NCBI GenBank assembly: GCA_019637995.1
Contig: JAHBUQ010000001.1
Location: 1,291,589 to 1,355,588 of the forward strand
Direction: 5' to 3'
DNA: 64,000 nucleotides
DNA from: Ignavibacteriota bacterium
GTDB lineage: Bacteria; Bacteroidota; Ignavibacteria; Kapaibacteriales; UBA2268
Shown: positions 17,271-26,970 of the stretch, in pieces
Position numbering within the stretch: position 1 is the first letter of the stretch
How the letters are laid out: each line of letters opens with the position of its first letter
The notes under the pieces: model-generated
Seen by the model: only the letters and a program-made list of their open reading frames with translations
Database searches by the model: none
Told to the model about the DNA's origin: nothing
Translations under genes and position numbers: made by a program

Positions 17271-19163
17271 TTGATAATTTTGAGCATATATTATTTCATA
17301 AATATTGTAGTTGTAGTTTTCTTTTTGAGCATTACTGCCTTAAAAAGTCAATCTGAACTACAAAATTATGATACTTTACCAAAAGATATCAAAACTGTTG
17401 ATAAACTCCTTGAATATTGTGATAATATTGATAATATTGATTCAAATATTATTTATGCTAATACTGCCCTCAAAATTTCCGAGTCTATCAACTACACCTT
17501 AGGAGCTGCAAAAGCATTGCATTCACTGGCTTCTAGCCATTACTATTTTGCTGATTATGAAAAAGCATTATTCTTTCTGAAACTTGAAATTGAAATATAT
17601 TTAAGTACTAATTCAATCAATAATTCAGATCTTTTAGGAGAGTCGTATCGTTTTTCTGGTGAAGTATATCGAGCCCAAAAAGACTATGATAACGCATTAC
17701 GATATCTTGAAAAAGCAGAAACGATTTTCCACAAGACTCAAAATCAATTTTTGCTATCTAAAACATATAACCGATATGCTGCAGTTATACTTGAACAAAC
17801 AGGGTATGCTAAAGACCAAAGGGTTCCGGATTATATTCATAAATCTGATGAAATTGCAAAAAAGTATAATTATTATGATATCATAGCTAATAATATAAAT
17901 ATTTATGCAAGTTACTCTCAGTTCTATGTAGAATATGACGAGATAATTGCTAACTATAAATCTGCTATTGAATATTTGAAAAAGTTTGAACAGCCTTCTG
18001 AAATTCCAAATATTTATCGGAATCTCGCTTATGCTTATAGAAATGGCGGCAAAATAGATTCAGCCCTATACTATGCTCATAAATCTTATGAGATTTCAAA
18101 AAAATACAATATAAATGTATATATATACAATTCTGTTGGATTGCTTTATTCTATTTATCATGAAGATTTAAATAATAATGACTCAGCGATTGTATATTTG
18201 AAGTATATGATTGAGTATGAAGGCTTGATGTATGATGCTGAGAAGATGCTTTACCAAACTCAGATGGAATATAAATTTAAATCCCAAATTAAAGATGATG
18301 AAATTAAGTCTCAAAAAGTAATTATGTTTTATCAGATTTTAATTTCTATTGTGCTTATTATTATATTAGCAGGTATTGGATATTTCTTCTATTTTAGAGC
18401 TAAACATCAAAAACTTGCTAACGAAATAATAAACAAACAAAAGGAAGAACTTGATGAACTTAATTCTGCAAAAGATAAATTCTTTTCAATAATTGCTCAC
18501 GATTTAAGAAATCCTGTAAGTTCGTTTCAGAATATTACAAGCATGATGTATGACGATTACCAAGATTTTTCGGATTCAGAAAAGCACGACATTTTAAGAT
18601 TACTAAAAGAGTCTGCAAATAATTTATCCTCCCTGCTTGAAAATTTATTAACCTGGTCAAGAAGTCAAAGTGGTAAAATTAATTATGAGCCCGATTCCTA
18701 CAATATAAATTATATTATTAACAACATTATACAGGAACATCAATCTATTGCTAAAAATAAAAATATTAATTTCATTAACAATTTGAAGGCAGATACAAAA
18801 GCATACTATGATGCAAGTTTGATTAATATTGCTATTAGAAATATCGTATCAAATAGCCTGAAGTTCTCACCTAATGATTCAAACATTTATTTTTACAGCG
18901 AAACTATAGTTGAAAGTAATAATGAATTTCTGCAAATCGAAATTAAGGATGAAGGCGTTGGTATGAGTCCTACGCAAGTCCAAAACATCTTTTCTTTAGA
19001 TAAAAATAAATCTACCAAAGGATCTTTGGGCGAGAAAGGAACTGGACTTGGTATGATACTTGTTCATGAATTTATCATCAAGAATCAGGGTAAAATATGG
19101 ATTGAAAGTGAAATTGGAAAAGGAACTTCAGTTTATATCCAACTTCCTGTAAAAAAATATTAA
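17271..19163 (+). CDS. TPR-containing sensor histidine kinase
   Basis: A 630-residue membrane-anchored kinase. After an N-terminal hydrophobic signal (about 5-25) comes an extracytoplasmic TPR array (about 45-315, repeats such as YRAQKDYDNALRYLEKAE and YRNGGKIDSALYYAHKSY), then one transmembrane helix (352-375), a short coiled coil, a HisKA domain with phospho-acceptor H410 (IIAHDLRNPVSS) and a HATPase domain (NIVSNSLKFS, DEGVGMS, GTGLGMIL). This is a common Bacteroidota design. The start is uncertain: a TTG at 17271 or a second in-frame TTG at 17280, which has better spacing from GAGG. No response regulator is adjacent. Confidence 0.85.
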   Translation: MIILSIYYFINIVVVVFFLSITALKSQSELQNYDTLPKDIKTVDKLLEYCDNIDNIDSNIIYANTALKISESINYTLGAAKALHSLASSHYYFADYEKALFFLKLEIEIYLSTNSINNSDLLGESYRFSGEVYRAQKDYDNALRYLEKAETIFHKTQNQFLLSKTYNRYAAVILEQTGYAKDQRVPDYIHKSDEIAKKYNYYDIIANNINIYASYSQFYVEYDEIIANYKSAIEYLKKFEQPSEIPNIYRNLAYAYRNGGKIDSALYYAHKSYEISKKYNINVYIYNSVGLLYSIYHEDLNNNDSAIVYLKYMIEYEGLMYDAEKMLYQTQMEYKFKSQIKDDEIKSQKVIMFYQILISIVLIIILAGIGYFFYFRAKHQKLANEIINKQKEELDELNSAKDKFFSIIAHDLRNPVSSFQNITSMMYDDYQDFSDSEKHDILRLLKESANNLSSLLENLLTWSRSQSGKINYEPDSYNINYIINNIIQEHQSIAKNKNINFINNLKADTKAYYDASLINIAIRNIVSNSLKFSPNDSNIYFYSETIVESNNEFLQIEIKDEGVGMSPTQVQNIFSLDKNKSTKGSLGEKGTGLGMILVHEFIIKNQGKIWIESEIGKGTSVYIQLPVKKY

Positions 19164-19167
19164 AAAT

Positions 19168-20355
19168 TTATTTTTTTATAAATTTATAATTTTCGCTATC
19201 TATGCTTAAAAAATACATTCCACTCGATAGGTGTGAAATATTTATTGAATTTCGTCCGATAAAAACATCTTCTAAAACTTTATTTCCCAATATATCATAA
19301 ATACAAAATTTATCTGAATTTGAGTTTGAATTTCCTGAAATGTATAATATTTCATCAGACGGATTGGGAAATATTTGAATTTCTGCAACTTGAAAATCCT
19401 GAACATTTGATAATAATTTCAAATTATAACGGTAAATATTTGACCCTAAACCTAAAAACATATACTTATCGTTTGAAATAAAATTTTGAAAAGATAAATA
19501 CCGGTCAAATGATTCAAAATCCAATGGATCAATACCACCGGAAATGATTTGCCAGTTCAAACCCTGATTATGACTATAATGAATTTCTTTATCAGCAGTA
19601 ATTACAATCAAGTTGTTATTGTAAGATTCAACAGCACGAATCGAATCATTATACGAAAGTACTAGCTCAAATTTACCGAGGGAATAATCTGTTCTAAACA
19701 ATTTGTAACCTGTAGAAACGAATACATAGTCATCGCTAAAAGCAATATCAAGAGCAATTTCATTCGGAATAGATATACTTTCCCATGTCATGCCCTTATC
19801 TTTTGAAAAGGTAAAAGGACTTGCAAAAAGTAAATTTTGGTTTGAATATTGGAGTTCAAAATTGCTTCCCGGCACCACAAAGGCTGAGTGTTCCCACGAC
19901 TGCCCGTAATCTTCCGAAAAGTATATGCCTGAATCAGTATAAGCATAAGCGGTATTGCTGTCGCAAGCCATTGATTTTATGCTATTTCCATCTATTGTGA
20001 ATATCTGCCATGTTTTGCCGGTATCTTGCGAATAGAATGAATCATATTCAGGAAATTTTGGATAATTAACCCATAATGCAAATATATATTTACCATTGAA
20101 AAATAGTTTTTCCATTCCTTTGATTTCATCAGGTTTAACCCAATTATCACCGTTATCATAAGACCTTGAATAAATATGACCGAACTGTCCACCAACAAAA
20201 ATATCATCACCCAATGCAAGTATCGTTTCTGGACCTAAGCCAAAGCATAAAGTTTCAGGTGGGTTATTAATTAAACATGTATTCTCCCAGTCTGCATAAC
20301 TTGATCTAAGTTGAACAATTAATAAAATAATAGGTATTATAAAGAAATATTTCAT
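19168..20355 (-). CDS. T9SS-secreted BNR-type beta-propeller protein
   Basis: I start the protein at the ATG at 20355 (MKYFFIIPIILLIVQLRSSY), which gives a clean signal peptide; a TTG 18 bases upstream is also in frame. The roughly 395-residue product has Asp-box-like blades (YSRSYDNGDNW, FYSQDTGKTW, YFSEDYGQSW, HYSHNQGLNW), the same type as the larger secreted protein at 12.7 kb, and ends in a type A T9SS sorting domain (IFPNPSDEILYISG ... SSGMYFLSI ... YKFIKK). It is probably displayed on the surface; ligand unknown. It is convergent with the histidine kinase gene, with only 4 bases between them. Confidence 0.8.
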   Translation of the reverse strand: MKYFFIIPIILLIVQLRSSYADWENTCLINNPPETLCFGLGPETILALGDDIFVGGQFGHIYSRSYDNGDNWVKPDEIKGMEKLFFNGKYIFALWVNYPKFPEYDSFYSQDTGKTWQIFTIDGNSIKSMACDSNTAYAYTDSGIYFSEDYGQSWEHSAFVVPGSNFELQYSNQNLLFASPFTFSKDKGMTWESISIPNEIALDIAFSDDYVFVSTGYKLFRTDYSLGKFELVLSYNDSIRAVESYNNNLIVITADKEIHYSHNQGLNWQIISGGIDPLDFESFDRYLSFQNFISNDKYMFLGLGSNIYRYNLKLLSNVQDFQVAEIQIFPNPSDEILYISGNSNSNSDKFCIYDILGNKVLEDVFIGRNSINISHLSSGMYFLSIDSENYKFIKK

Positions 20356-20396
20356 AGATGATAAAAAATACAAAAACTATAAATAAATAATGATAA

Positions 20397-20915
20397 CTAA
20401 ACTTCAATTTCAATTAATACAGCACCTTTTTCAACTGCCTGACCTTCAATGACTTTGACTGATTTCACAACTCCCGTAACAGGTGATTTCAAAGTATTCT
20501 CCATCTTCATAGCTTCGATAACAATTAATTTTTCGTCTTCTACGACCTGCATACCTTCCTTAACAAGTATTTTTACAACAAGTCCGGGCATTGGAGCTTT
20601 AACAGTTCCGGCACCGGCTTTTCCTGCACCACCGTTATTGGCGATATACCGTCCTAATACTTTTTTCATTTCATCAGTAGAAGCGATACTGTAAGTAAGT
20701 CCATCGAGACTTATTTCGAGATTGGAATCATCTCCAAAATCAAGCCCAACCTGAAATATCCTTTGGTTTACAAGAAAAGAAAAAACGTCAGAGCCGAATG
20801 TTTTAAGAAGTTCAACTTCATAAGGTTTATCATCAATATAAATTATGCTGTGATTATCTTTATCATAATTTACAGAATATTCATTGCTTCCAATATTTAA
20901 TAAAATGTTATCCAT
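20397..20915 (-). CDS. Biotin carboxyl carrier protein of acyl-CoA carboxylase
   Basis: A 172-residue protein with the biotinyl domain at residues 103-172. The biotin attachment site is K137 in the canonical EAMKMEN motif, preceded by the APMPGLV strand. A Gly/Ala linker (94-105) separates it from an N-terminal domain like the BT domain that docks carrier and carboxylase halves in propionyl-CoA carboxylase. The gene follows the biotin carboxylase by 9 bases; together they are equivalent to a split PCC alpha subunit. The matching beta subunit is at 4.0-5.5 kb. Biotin would be added by BirA, not seen here. Confidence 0.88.
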   Translation of the reverse strand: MDNILLNIGSNEYSVNYDKDNHSIIYIDDKPYEVELLKTFGSDVFSFLVNQRIFQVGLDFGDDSNLEISLDGLTYSIASTDEMKKVLGRYIANNGGAGKAGAGTVKAPMPGLVVKILVKEGMQVVEDEKLIVIEAMKMENTLKSPVTGVVKSVKVIEGQAVEKGAVLIEIEV

Positions 20916-20924
20916 CTTAGCTCC

Positions 20925-22424
20925 CTAAACCAATCTTCTTAATAATAAATTTTTCTCTTTCCATTTGCTGACCTGTGGCTGACTTTTGGCAGGTTTTTGT
21001 GCATTTTGTGTCATTCTGAGGCCATAAGCAGCTATTGCAGCAATGATTTCCTTATGCTCGGATTTCATTTTTTCAAGTGTTTTAAAATCAAATGAATGTT
21101 CGATAAATCCAGTATCAAACCAACCGTATCTAAATTCAGGGTGCTGCATAACCGCAAGCAAGAATGGTATTACAGTTTTGACACCTTTAATTCTATAGTT
21201 TCTTAATGCCATTTCCATACGGCTGATAGCTTCAATTCTGTCCTTTCCGTAAGTGATTAATTTTGATAGCATTGGGTCGAAGTGAATCGTAACTTCCGAA
21301 CCGGCTTCCACTCCGCTATCAACGCGGACACCATAACCAGCAGGCTGGCGATGGTAGTTTATTACTCCTGTATCGGGCATAAAATTATTAAATGGGTCTT
21401 CTGCATAAATTCGGCATTCAATAGCATGCCCGCTGATTTTCACATCTTCCTGTGAAAAACTTAACGGCTCGCCCCATGATATTTTAATCTGCTCTTTTAC
21501 AAGATTTATTCCGGTAACCATTTCAGTAACGGGATGTTCAACCTGCAAACGTGTATTCATTTCAAGGAAATAGAAATTTTTATTCTTATCAAGCAGAAAT
21601 TCAATTGTTCCTGCATTGTGATAATTACATGCTTTTGCTGCGTTTACAGCCACCAGTCCCATAGCTGCTCTTAAATCCTCATCAAGCACGGCTGAAGGCG
21701 CCTCCTCAATGACTTTCTGGTGCCGTCTTTGTATTGAGCAGTCCCTTTCACCAAGATAAACATAATTTCCATGTTCATCAGCAAGTACTTGAATTTCTAT
21801 ATGCTTGGGGCTTTCGATATATTTTTCGAGATATACTGCATCATCACCAAATGCTTTTAGAGCTTCCCTTTGGGCAGCAAGGAATGACGGCTCAAGCTCA
21901 CTTGATTCAAATACCTTTCTCATACCCTTTCCACCACCACCTGCTGATGCTTTCAAAAGTACCGGATAGCCGAGTTCAGACGCAATTTCTTTTGCACGCT
22001 CAATATCCGTAATTTTTTCTTTTGTGCCGGGTACAACCGGAACACCGGCATCAATCATAATTTCACGTGCTTTGGTTTTACTGCCCATCATTTCGATTGA
22101 TTCAGCAAGTGGACCGATAAATTTAATCCCTGCTTCAGTTACAGCTCTTGCAAATTCTGCTCTTTCAGATAAAAATCCGTAACCCGGGTGAATAGCTTCA
22201 GCACAGCTTTTCTTCGCAACATTGATAATCTGCTCAATGTCGAGATATGCAGATTTTGGGCTGTCTCCACTAAGACGATATGCGTAATCGGCATAATGAA
22301 CAAATAACGCTTCTTTATCAACTTCGTGATAAACTGCAATTGTCTCAATTCCCATCTCACGGGCTGAACGCATTACTCTGACTGCAATTTCGCCCCTGTT
22401 AGCAACAAGTATTCTTTTAAACAT
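20925..22424 (-). CDS. Biotin carboxylase subunit of acyl-CoA carboxylase
   Basis: A 499-residue ATP-grasp enzyme that carboxylates biotin using ATP and bicarbonate. The N-terminal domain starts FKRILVANRGEIA; the glycine-rich ATP loop is KASAGGGGKGMR; the metal/active-site strand is FLEMNTRLQVEHPVTEM; and the C-terminal domain has HAIECRIYAEDP. The last 40 residues extend beyond the typical 450-residue AccC and probably contact the carrier. Upstream of the 9-base gap to the carrier protein. This pair plus the distant carboxyltransferase form the likely propionyl-CoA carboxylase; a shared role in acetyl-CoA carboxylation cannot be excluded. Confidence 0.9.
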   Translation of the reverse strand: MFKRILVANRGEIAVRVMRSAREMGIETIAVYHEVDKEALFVHYADYAYRLSGDSPKSAYLDIEQIINVAKKSCAEAIHPGYGFLSERAEFARAVTEAGIKFIGPLAESIEMMGSKTKAREIMIDAGVPVVPGTKEKITDIERAKEIASELGYPVLLKASAGGGGKGMRKVFESSELEPSFLAAQREALKAFGDDAVYLEKYIESPKHIEIQVLADEHGNYVYLGERDCSIQRRHQKVIEEAPSAVLDEDLRAAMGLVAVNAAKACNYHNAGTIEFLLDKNKNFYFLEMNTRLQVEHPVTEMVTGINLVKEQIKISWGEPLSFSQEDVKISGHAIECRIYAEDPFNNFMPDTGVINYHRQPAGYGVRVDSGVEAGSEVTIHFDPMLSKLITYGKDRIEAISRMEMALRNYRIKGVKTVIPFLLAVMQHPEFRYGWFDTGFIEHSFDFKTLEKMKSEHKEIIAAIAAYGLRMTQNAQKPAKSQPQVSKWKEKNLLLRRLV

Positions 22425-22727
22425 AAGTTATCAAACCATCTTCATATTTATATTGTTTCATTAGTCGAAGTATTAAAAATATTATTTGAAATTTTGCTCT
22501 TTTTCTTAAAGTTTGGTGTTCAATAAATTTCATTATATTCATATTACCGAATTTGAAAGTATTAAGTAAGGTAAACGTCTAAATAATGAAATTATAAGAT
22601 AATCAAATGTTATTAACTAACATTAGGATTCTTATATGTTAGTTTGTAGCATTTAAACTAAAATATAAATATTTTTTTGTTACTTTTACATTTTTATAAA
22701 ACACTATTATAGAAACTGAAAAATCAA
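22425..22727. other. Divergent intergenic region, nothing specific seen
   Basis: This 303-base AT-rich gap separates the biotin carboxylase (leftward) and threonine ammonia-lyase (rightward) genes and must hold both promoters. I found no convincing paired -33/-7 boxes, leader peptide or riboswitch-like structure. Confidence 0.5.
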
Positions 22728-23963
22728 ATGAAAACTATAGTATCAAATGAAAATTTACCACAATTGCCTGATATTTTTAAGGCGCAGGGTGAGCTTAGAA
22801 ATGTAGTGAAATGTACCCCAATGGAAATCAGCACCTCTTTTTCTCAAATGTCAGGTGCTGATGTATATTTGAAACTTGAGAATCTACAGAAAACAGGTTC
22901 TTTTAAAGTTCGCGGTGCATATTACAAAATATCCAAACTAAATGACGATGAACGTGCTAAGGGTGTTTTGTGTGCCTCAGCCGGCAATCATGCTCAAGGG
23001 GTTGCTTATGCGGCAAATCAATTGAAAGTTAAAAGTAAAGTTTTTATGCCAATTTTTGCACCTCCGTTAAAAGTTATTGCTACAAGGGCTTACGGTGCAG
23101 ATATTGAGCTTGTTGGAAATACTTTTGACGATGCGTTTTCAGCAGCTATGGACTATGCAGAAAGCAGCGGTGCGACTTTTGTACATCCATTCAATGACCC
23201 TAACATAATTGCTGGTACCGGAACTATCGGGCTTGAGATTTTCGAACAGCTTCGGGAGGTAGAATATGTATTTGTTCCCATTGGTGGAGGCGGTTTAATA
23301 TCAGGTATTGCAATAGCACTCAAAAATTTGAACCCAAATATTAAAATTATCGGCGTTGAGGCGGCAGGTGCTGCAAGTATGAAGACTTCTATTGAAAGTG
23401 GCGAAATAGTTCCCCTAAAATCTGTCAATACTATTGCTGATGGAATTGCTGTAAAATCATGCGGAAATTTGAATTTTGAAGCAGCAAAGAAGTATGTTGA
23501 TGATTTTGTGGTAGTTGATGATTCTGAAATTGCCCGTACTGCATATTTATTGCTACAAAGAGCTAAAATATTGGCTGAACCTGCCGGAGTTGCCGCAATG
23601 GCTGCTGTACTTTATAAGAAAATTGACATAAAAGGTAAATTAGTCGTTCCTGTGATAAGTGGCGGCAATATCAATATGAGTATTTTGGAACAGATACTTG
23701 ATAAAGGTGCAATGGATGAGGGATTTCGTGCCAGAATTGAGGTTCTCGTTCAAGACCAGGCGGGTATGTTGAAAATGATTTTGGAAATACTTGATAAAGT
23801 CAGAGCAAATGTTAACGATATTATTCACGAAAGAACTACGACAAGTGTACCAATCGGGTATGTGAAAGTAATCATAACTTTCAACTTGCAGGATTTATCA
23901 CAGCTAACAATTATAACAGACGAACTTAACGCAAATTGTCTGAATTTCAAAGTCTTGAAGTGA
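22728..23963 (+). CDS. ilvA: Threonine ammonia-lyase (threonine deaminase)
   Basis: A 411-residue PLP enzyme that deaminates threonine to 2-oxobutyrate, feeding isoleucine synthesis or, through propionyl-CoA, the carboxylase encoded next door. The PLP lysine is K60 in GSFKVRGAYYKI; the phosphate-binding glycine loop is PIGGGGLISG; SAGNHAQGVA is the substrate loop. A single C-terminal ACT domain (about 328-411, RIEVLVQDQAGMLKMILEIL) suggests allosteric control, as in the shorter TD-type enzymes rather than the two-ACT E. coli IlvA. The catabolic TdcB form is an alternative. Neighbours do not settle which. Confidence 0.88.
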   Translation: MKTIVSNENLPQLPDIFKAQGELRNVVKCTPMEISTSFSQMSGADVYLKLENLQKTGSFKVRGAYYKISKLNDDERAKGVLCASAGNHAQGVAYAANQLKVKSKVFMPIFAPPLKVIATRAYGADIELVGNTFDDAFSAAMDYAESSGATFVHPFNDPNIIAGTGTIGLEIFEQLREVEYVFVPIGGGGLISGIAIALKNLNPNIKIIGVEAAGAASMKTSIESGEIVPLKSVNTIADGIAVKSCGNLNFEAAKKYVDDFVVVDDSEIARTAYLLLQRAKILAEPAGVAAMAAVLYKKIDIKGKLVVPVISGGNINMSILEQILDKGAMDEGFRARIEVLVQDQAGMLKMILEILDKVRANVNDIIHERTTTSVPIGYVKVIITFNLQDLSQLTIITDELNANCLNFKVLK

Positions 23964-24086
23964 TAATTATTGATAAATTATTTCTTTGTTTTTAATTTAT
24001 TGACATTCCTTATTTTTGTAATAAATTTATTGAGAGTTCGTAGATAAATGAGTTACCTGCAACCGTAAATCGACAACTGCATAAAA

Positions 24087-25277
24087 ATGAATAGACAGAT
24101 TTTAAGACAATATATTGACGAATACAAAATTGGCTTTGCACGTGTAAATCAACAAGAAATTTACAAGTGGAAAGCCGTGAAATGTTTCCAAGACAATTGG
24201 AACATAGAAGCAACAAATTTTCTTGAAGTGCTTTCTCAATCAATTCGTCTTACTCAAAACTTATTAAAATCAGGACAGTATTTTCCTTTGCGAATGTTAG
24301 TACATTACGCAACACAAAGACCAGAAGAACTAAGGCAGTTGTTTAGAAATTTATATGACGAAGAAAACGACATATATCAAAGAATTAATGACTTTCAAAA
24401 CGGAACAGAAACAATAAACAACAGTTTGTTTCCGGGCAAGAATACATATCAAGACCACAGAGCAATTATTGTTTATTTGACACTTCGCTATCCTGAACGA
24501 TATTTCTTCTATAAATTTGAAATGTTTAAACAGTTTTCCGAAAGACTTGAATTGACTTACAGACCAACAAAAGGACGAATTGAAAACATTGGACATTTCA
24601 ATAGTTTATGTGAAATAGTAAAGTATGAGCTATCCAATGACCAAGAACTTTTACAACTACACAAAGACAGAATAACAGCAGATTGTTATAACGACATCAG
24701 CCTAAACATACTGACACAAGATTTTATTTATGCTGTTGCACGACACTTAAACCAACAGACACCAGTTCCTGTAGCTTCAACTTTCCAAACTGCAAACGAA
24801 GTTTCTGCAACTAATCTTTCCACTTCAACAGACCAATTGACGTTTAGAGGCAGGACAGTAAATTTCATTCAAAACAACATTGACAATAAACGAATAGGAG
24901 ACTTAGGCGAACTTTGGGTTTTGAAATACGAAATAGAGAAATTAAGGCAAAGTGGACTACATAAATTGGTTGACAAAATCAAACATACAGCAAAAGACGA
25001 AGGAGACGGGACGGGTTACGACATCGAATCATATGACGGAAATGGACAAAAAATTTACATTGAAGTCAAGACAACAAAAGGTGGAAAAAATTCAACATTT
25101 TACATCACAAGAACTGAACTTGAAAGAAGTAAAATAGAGAAAGAAAATTTCTATTTGTATAGACTTTATAACTTTAACGAAGATAACGACACGGCAGAAA
25201 TTTTGATAATTAAAGGCGACTTGACAAACTTGTGCGAGTTTCCGACAACATATAAAATTATCTTGACAAATGACTAA
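24087..25277 (+). CDS. DUF3883 domain protein (nuclease-like fold), cassette-borne
   Basis: A 396-residue protein. The N-terminal 260 residues are helical and unrecognised. The C-terminal part (about 270-396) is a DUF3883 domain, with RIGDLGELWVLKYE, DGTGYDIESYDGNGQKIYIEVKTTKG and a final sandwich of strands. Its E..GYDI...EVKTT pattern resembles the PD-(D/E)XK nuclease core, and DUF3883 proteins are frequent in restriction and defence loci, so a DNA-related role is plausible. Codon choice (many ACA, GAC, CAA) differs from the housekeeping genes on either side. The gene is followed by an inverted-repeat element shared with the next gene, which suggests acquisition as a mobile cassette. Confidence 0.7.
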   Translation: MNRQILRQYIDEYKIGFARVNQQEIYKWKAVKCFQDNWNIEATNFLEVLSQSIRLTQNLLKSGQYFPLRMLVHYATQRPEELRQLFRNLYDEENDIYQRINDFQNGTETINNSLFPGKNTYQDHRAIIVYLTLRYPERYFFYKFEMFKQFSERLELTYRPTKGRIENIGHFNSLCEIVKYELSNDQELLQLHKDRITADCYNDISLNILTQDFIYAVARHLNQQTPVPVASTFQTANEVSATNLSTSTDQLTFRGRTVNFIQNNIDNKRIGDLGELWVLKYEIEKLRQSGLHKLVDKIKHTAKDEGDGTGYDIESYDGNGQKIYIEVKTTKGGKNSTFYITRTELERSKIEKENFYLYRLYNFNEDNDTAEILIIKGDLTNLCEFPTTYKIILTND

Positions 25278-25289
25278 AACGGCAGCTGG

Positions 25290-25420
25290 TAACAGGCGTT
25301 TGGCTCCATGGCGGGTGACGTGGTTAATTGAACATTCTACCTCGCATCAACTTTTGTAGTGCATTGACAGTTTTGTGCTTCAAAATCCCCCACTGCGGCA
25401 AGTGGCAAACTGTTAGTGGC
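25290..25420 (+). repeat. Cassette-end imperfect inverted repeat (attC-like), copy 1
   Basis: TAACAG (25290-25295) and TTTG (25299-25302) pair with CTGTTA (25410-25415) and CAAA (25406-25409), leaving a GCG bulge on one arm, which is the layout of an integron attC site. The core sequence GTTAGTG is close to but not the GTTRRRY consensus. The interior holds CTCGCATCAACTTTTGTAGT (25341-25360), related to two copies in the next element. It begins 13 bases after the DUF3883 stop codon and ends 35 bases before the next gene. Confidence 0.5.
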
Positions 25421-25455
25421 AAGCAAATCTTACAAACCGTATAAGTGAAATACAG

Positions 25456-26838
25456 ATGATTGAATTAGAAAAACTTCAAGAACATTTAAGGACATTAACA
25501 ACAAATGACTGGAATAGACTTTTTTCGTTATTGCCAGAAATTGAAACAACAAAAAAGTTTGGTGAAGTCAAAGGTGGCGAAGAACTTGAAAACGGTTCTT
25601 TTACTTTTCCTTATTGGAGTTCATTTGAAATAGTTGACAAAGTATTTAACTTAATCCACGAATTAGGTATTGTTCCTATTTTTGATTGGACAAGTTGGGC
25701 TGATGGAAAATCTATCCTTAATGACCAAGATTTTAATTACTCAAATCTTGATACAATTACATTGTGCAAACTTCTTACAACAATAGTCAGAGCAGATGGA
25801 TTTAATGATGGATTTTTTGTTTTGAACTTTGAAAATGGAGTTATCCCAAAAATCATCAAAGCCATAAAACAAAATGAAATCAAAAGTTTTAAAATCACTT
25901 TACCACAAATAAAATCTGCACTTTTTGGAGTTGCAGTAGGCGATGCTTTGGGTGTTCCTGTTGAATTCAATAGCCGACAATCAATTAAAAAAAATCCTGT
26001 AACAGATATGATTGGTTACGGAACATACAATTTACCAGCAGGAACTTGGTCGGATGACAGCTCGCTAACGTTTTGCCTTTCCGAAGCATTGACACAAGAC
26101 TTTGACCTAAACACAATCGGACAAAATTTTGTAAAGTGGTATCAACACAATTTTTGGACACCAAGAGGAAATGTATTTGACATTGGTATTGCCACACGGC
26201 AAGCAATTTCAAGACTTGCACAAGGCGAAAAACCAGAATTTGCAGGCGGTTTTGACGAAACCGACAATGGTAACGGTTCACTAATGCGAATTTTACCGTT
26301 GCTTTTCTATATTCAAGACAAATCAATAAAAGAACGCTACGAAATAACAAAACAAGTCTCATCAATTACTCACGGACACATTCGTTCGGTAATTGCTTGC
26401 TTCTACTATCTTGAATTTGCAAAGCAAATTTTGGCTGGTAAAGACAAATTTGAAATTTACGTAAACTTGCAAACTGAAATTCCAAATCACTTGACAAGTC
26501 GCGAAATCAATCCGACAGAAATTGCAAAGTTTGACAGATTGCTAAAAGGTGACATTTCCAAACTTGACGAAGATGAAATTCAAAGTAGTGGTTACGTTTT
26601 GCATACACTTGAAGCAAGTATTTGGTGTTTGCTGACAACAGACAATTGCAAAAATGCTGTTTTGAAGGCAGTCAATCTTGGCAGCGACACAGACACAACA
26701 GGTGCTGTAACAGGCGGACTTGCAGGACTTCTTTATGGACTTGATAACATTCCTGAAAAATGGTTACAACAATTAGCAAAATATAGTGAAATTGAAAACT
26801 TGGCGAAACGAATTAACGACAAAATTGCCAGCCTCTAA
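25456..26838 (+). CDS. ADP-ribosylglycohydrolase with N-terminal DUF6508 domain
   Basis: A 460-residue two-domain protein. Residues 1-140 resemble DUF6508 (SLLPEIETT, TFPYWSS, IFDWTSW). Residues about 150-460 are a DraG-type ADP-ribosylhydrolase, which removes ADP-ribose from proteins or nucleic acids. Metal-site motifs are GVAVGDALGVPVEF, GTWSDDSSLTFCL (usually TDDT; here SDDS), DNGNGSLMRILPL, ITHGH and LGSDTDTTGAVTGGLAGLLYG. All acidic ligands seem present, so activity is likely. It sits between two related inverted-repeat elements; its TAA stop is itself part of the second. Codon use matches the preceding cassette gene rather than the chromosome. Confidence 0.75.
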   Translation: MIELEKLQEHLRTLTTNDWNRLFSLLPEIETTKKFGEVKGGEELENGSFTFPYWSSFEIVDKVFNLIHELGIVPIFDWTSWADGKSILNDQDFNYSNLDTITLCKLLTTIVRADGFNDGFFVLNFENGVIPKIIKAIKQNEIKSFKITLPQIKSALFGVAVGDALGVPVEFNSRQSIKKNPVTDMIGYGTYNLPAGTWSDDSSLTFCLSEALTQDFDLNTIGQNFVKWYQHNFWTPRGNVFDIGIATRQAISRLAQGEKPEFAGGFDETDNGNGSLMRILPLLFYIQDKSIKERYEITKQVSSITHGHIRSVIACFYYLEFAKQILAGKDKFEIYVNLQTEIPNHLTSREINPTEIAKFDRLLKGDISKLDEDEIQSSGYVLHTLEASIWCLLTTDNCKNAVLKAVNLGSDTDTTGAVTGGLAGLLYGLDNIPEKWLQQLAKYSEIENLAKRINDKIASL

Positions 26839-26970
26839 CAGCGTGTATTTGACAATATGGCGGTTCAGTGCTCCGCATCAACATTTGTGGTTAATCAAAG
26901 TTTTGTTCTCCGCATCAACATTTGTGGTAGAAATCGCCACTTTCACCAAGCGAAAGCAAATTCTCTGAAC
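26836..26970 (+). repeat. Cassette-end imperfect inverted repeat (attC-like), copy 2, degenerate
   Basis: TAACAG (26836-26841, overlapping the stop codon) and TTTG (26848-26851) face CAAA (26957-26960) and a decayed CTGAAC (26965-26970); TGGCG (26858-26862) pairs with CGCCA (26935-26939). Inside are two identical 21-bp copies of CTCCGCATCAACATTTGTGG(T) at 26871-26891 and 26908-26928, related to the motif in copy 1. The worn right arm suggests an old insertion. Confidence 0.45.
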
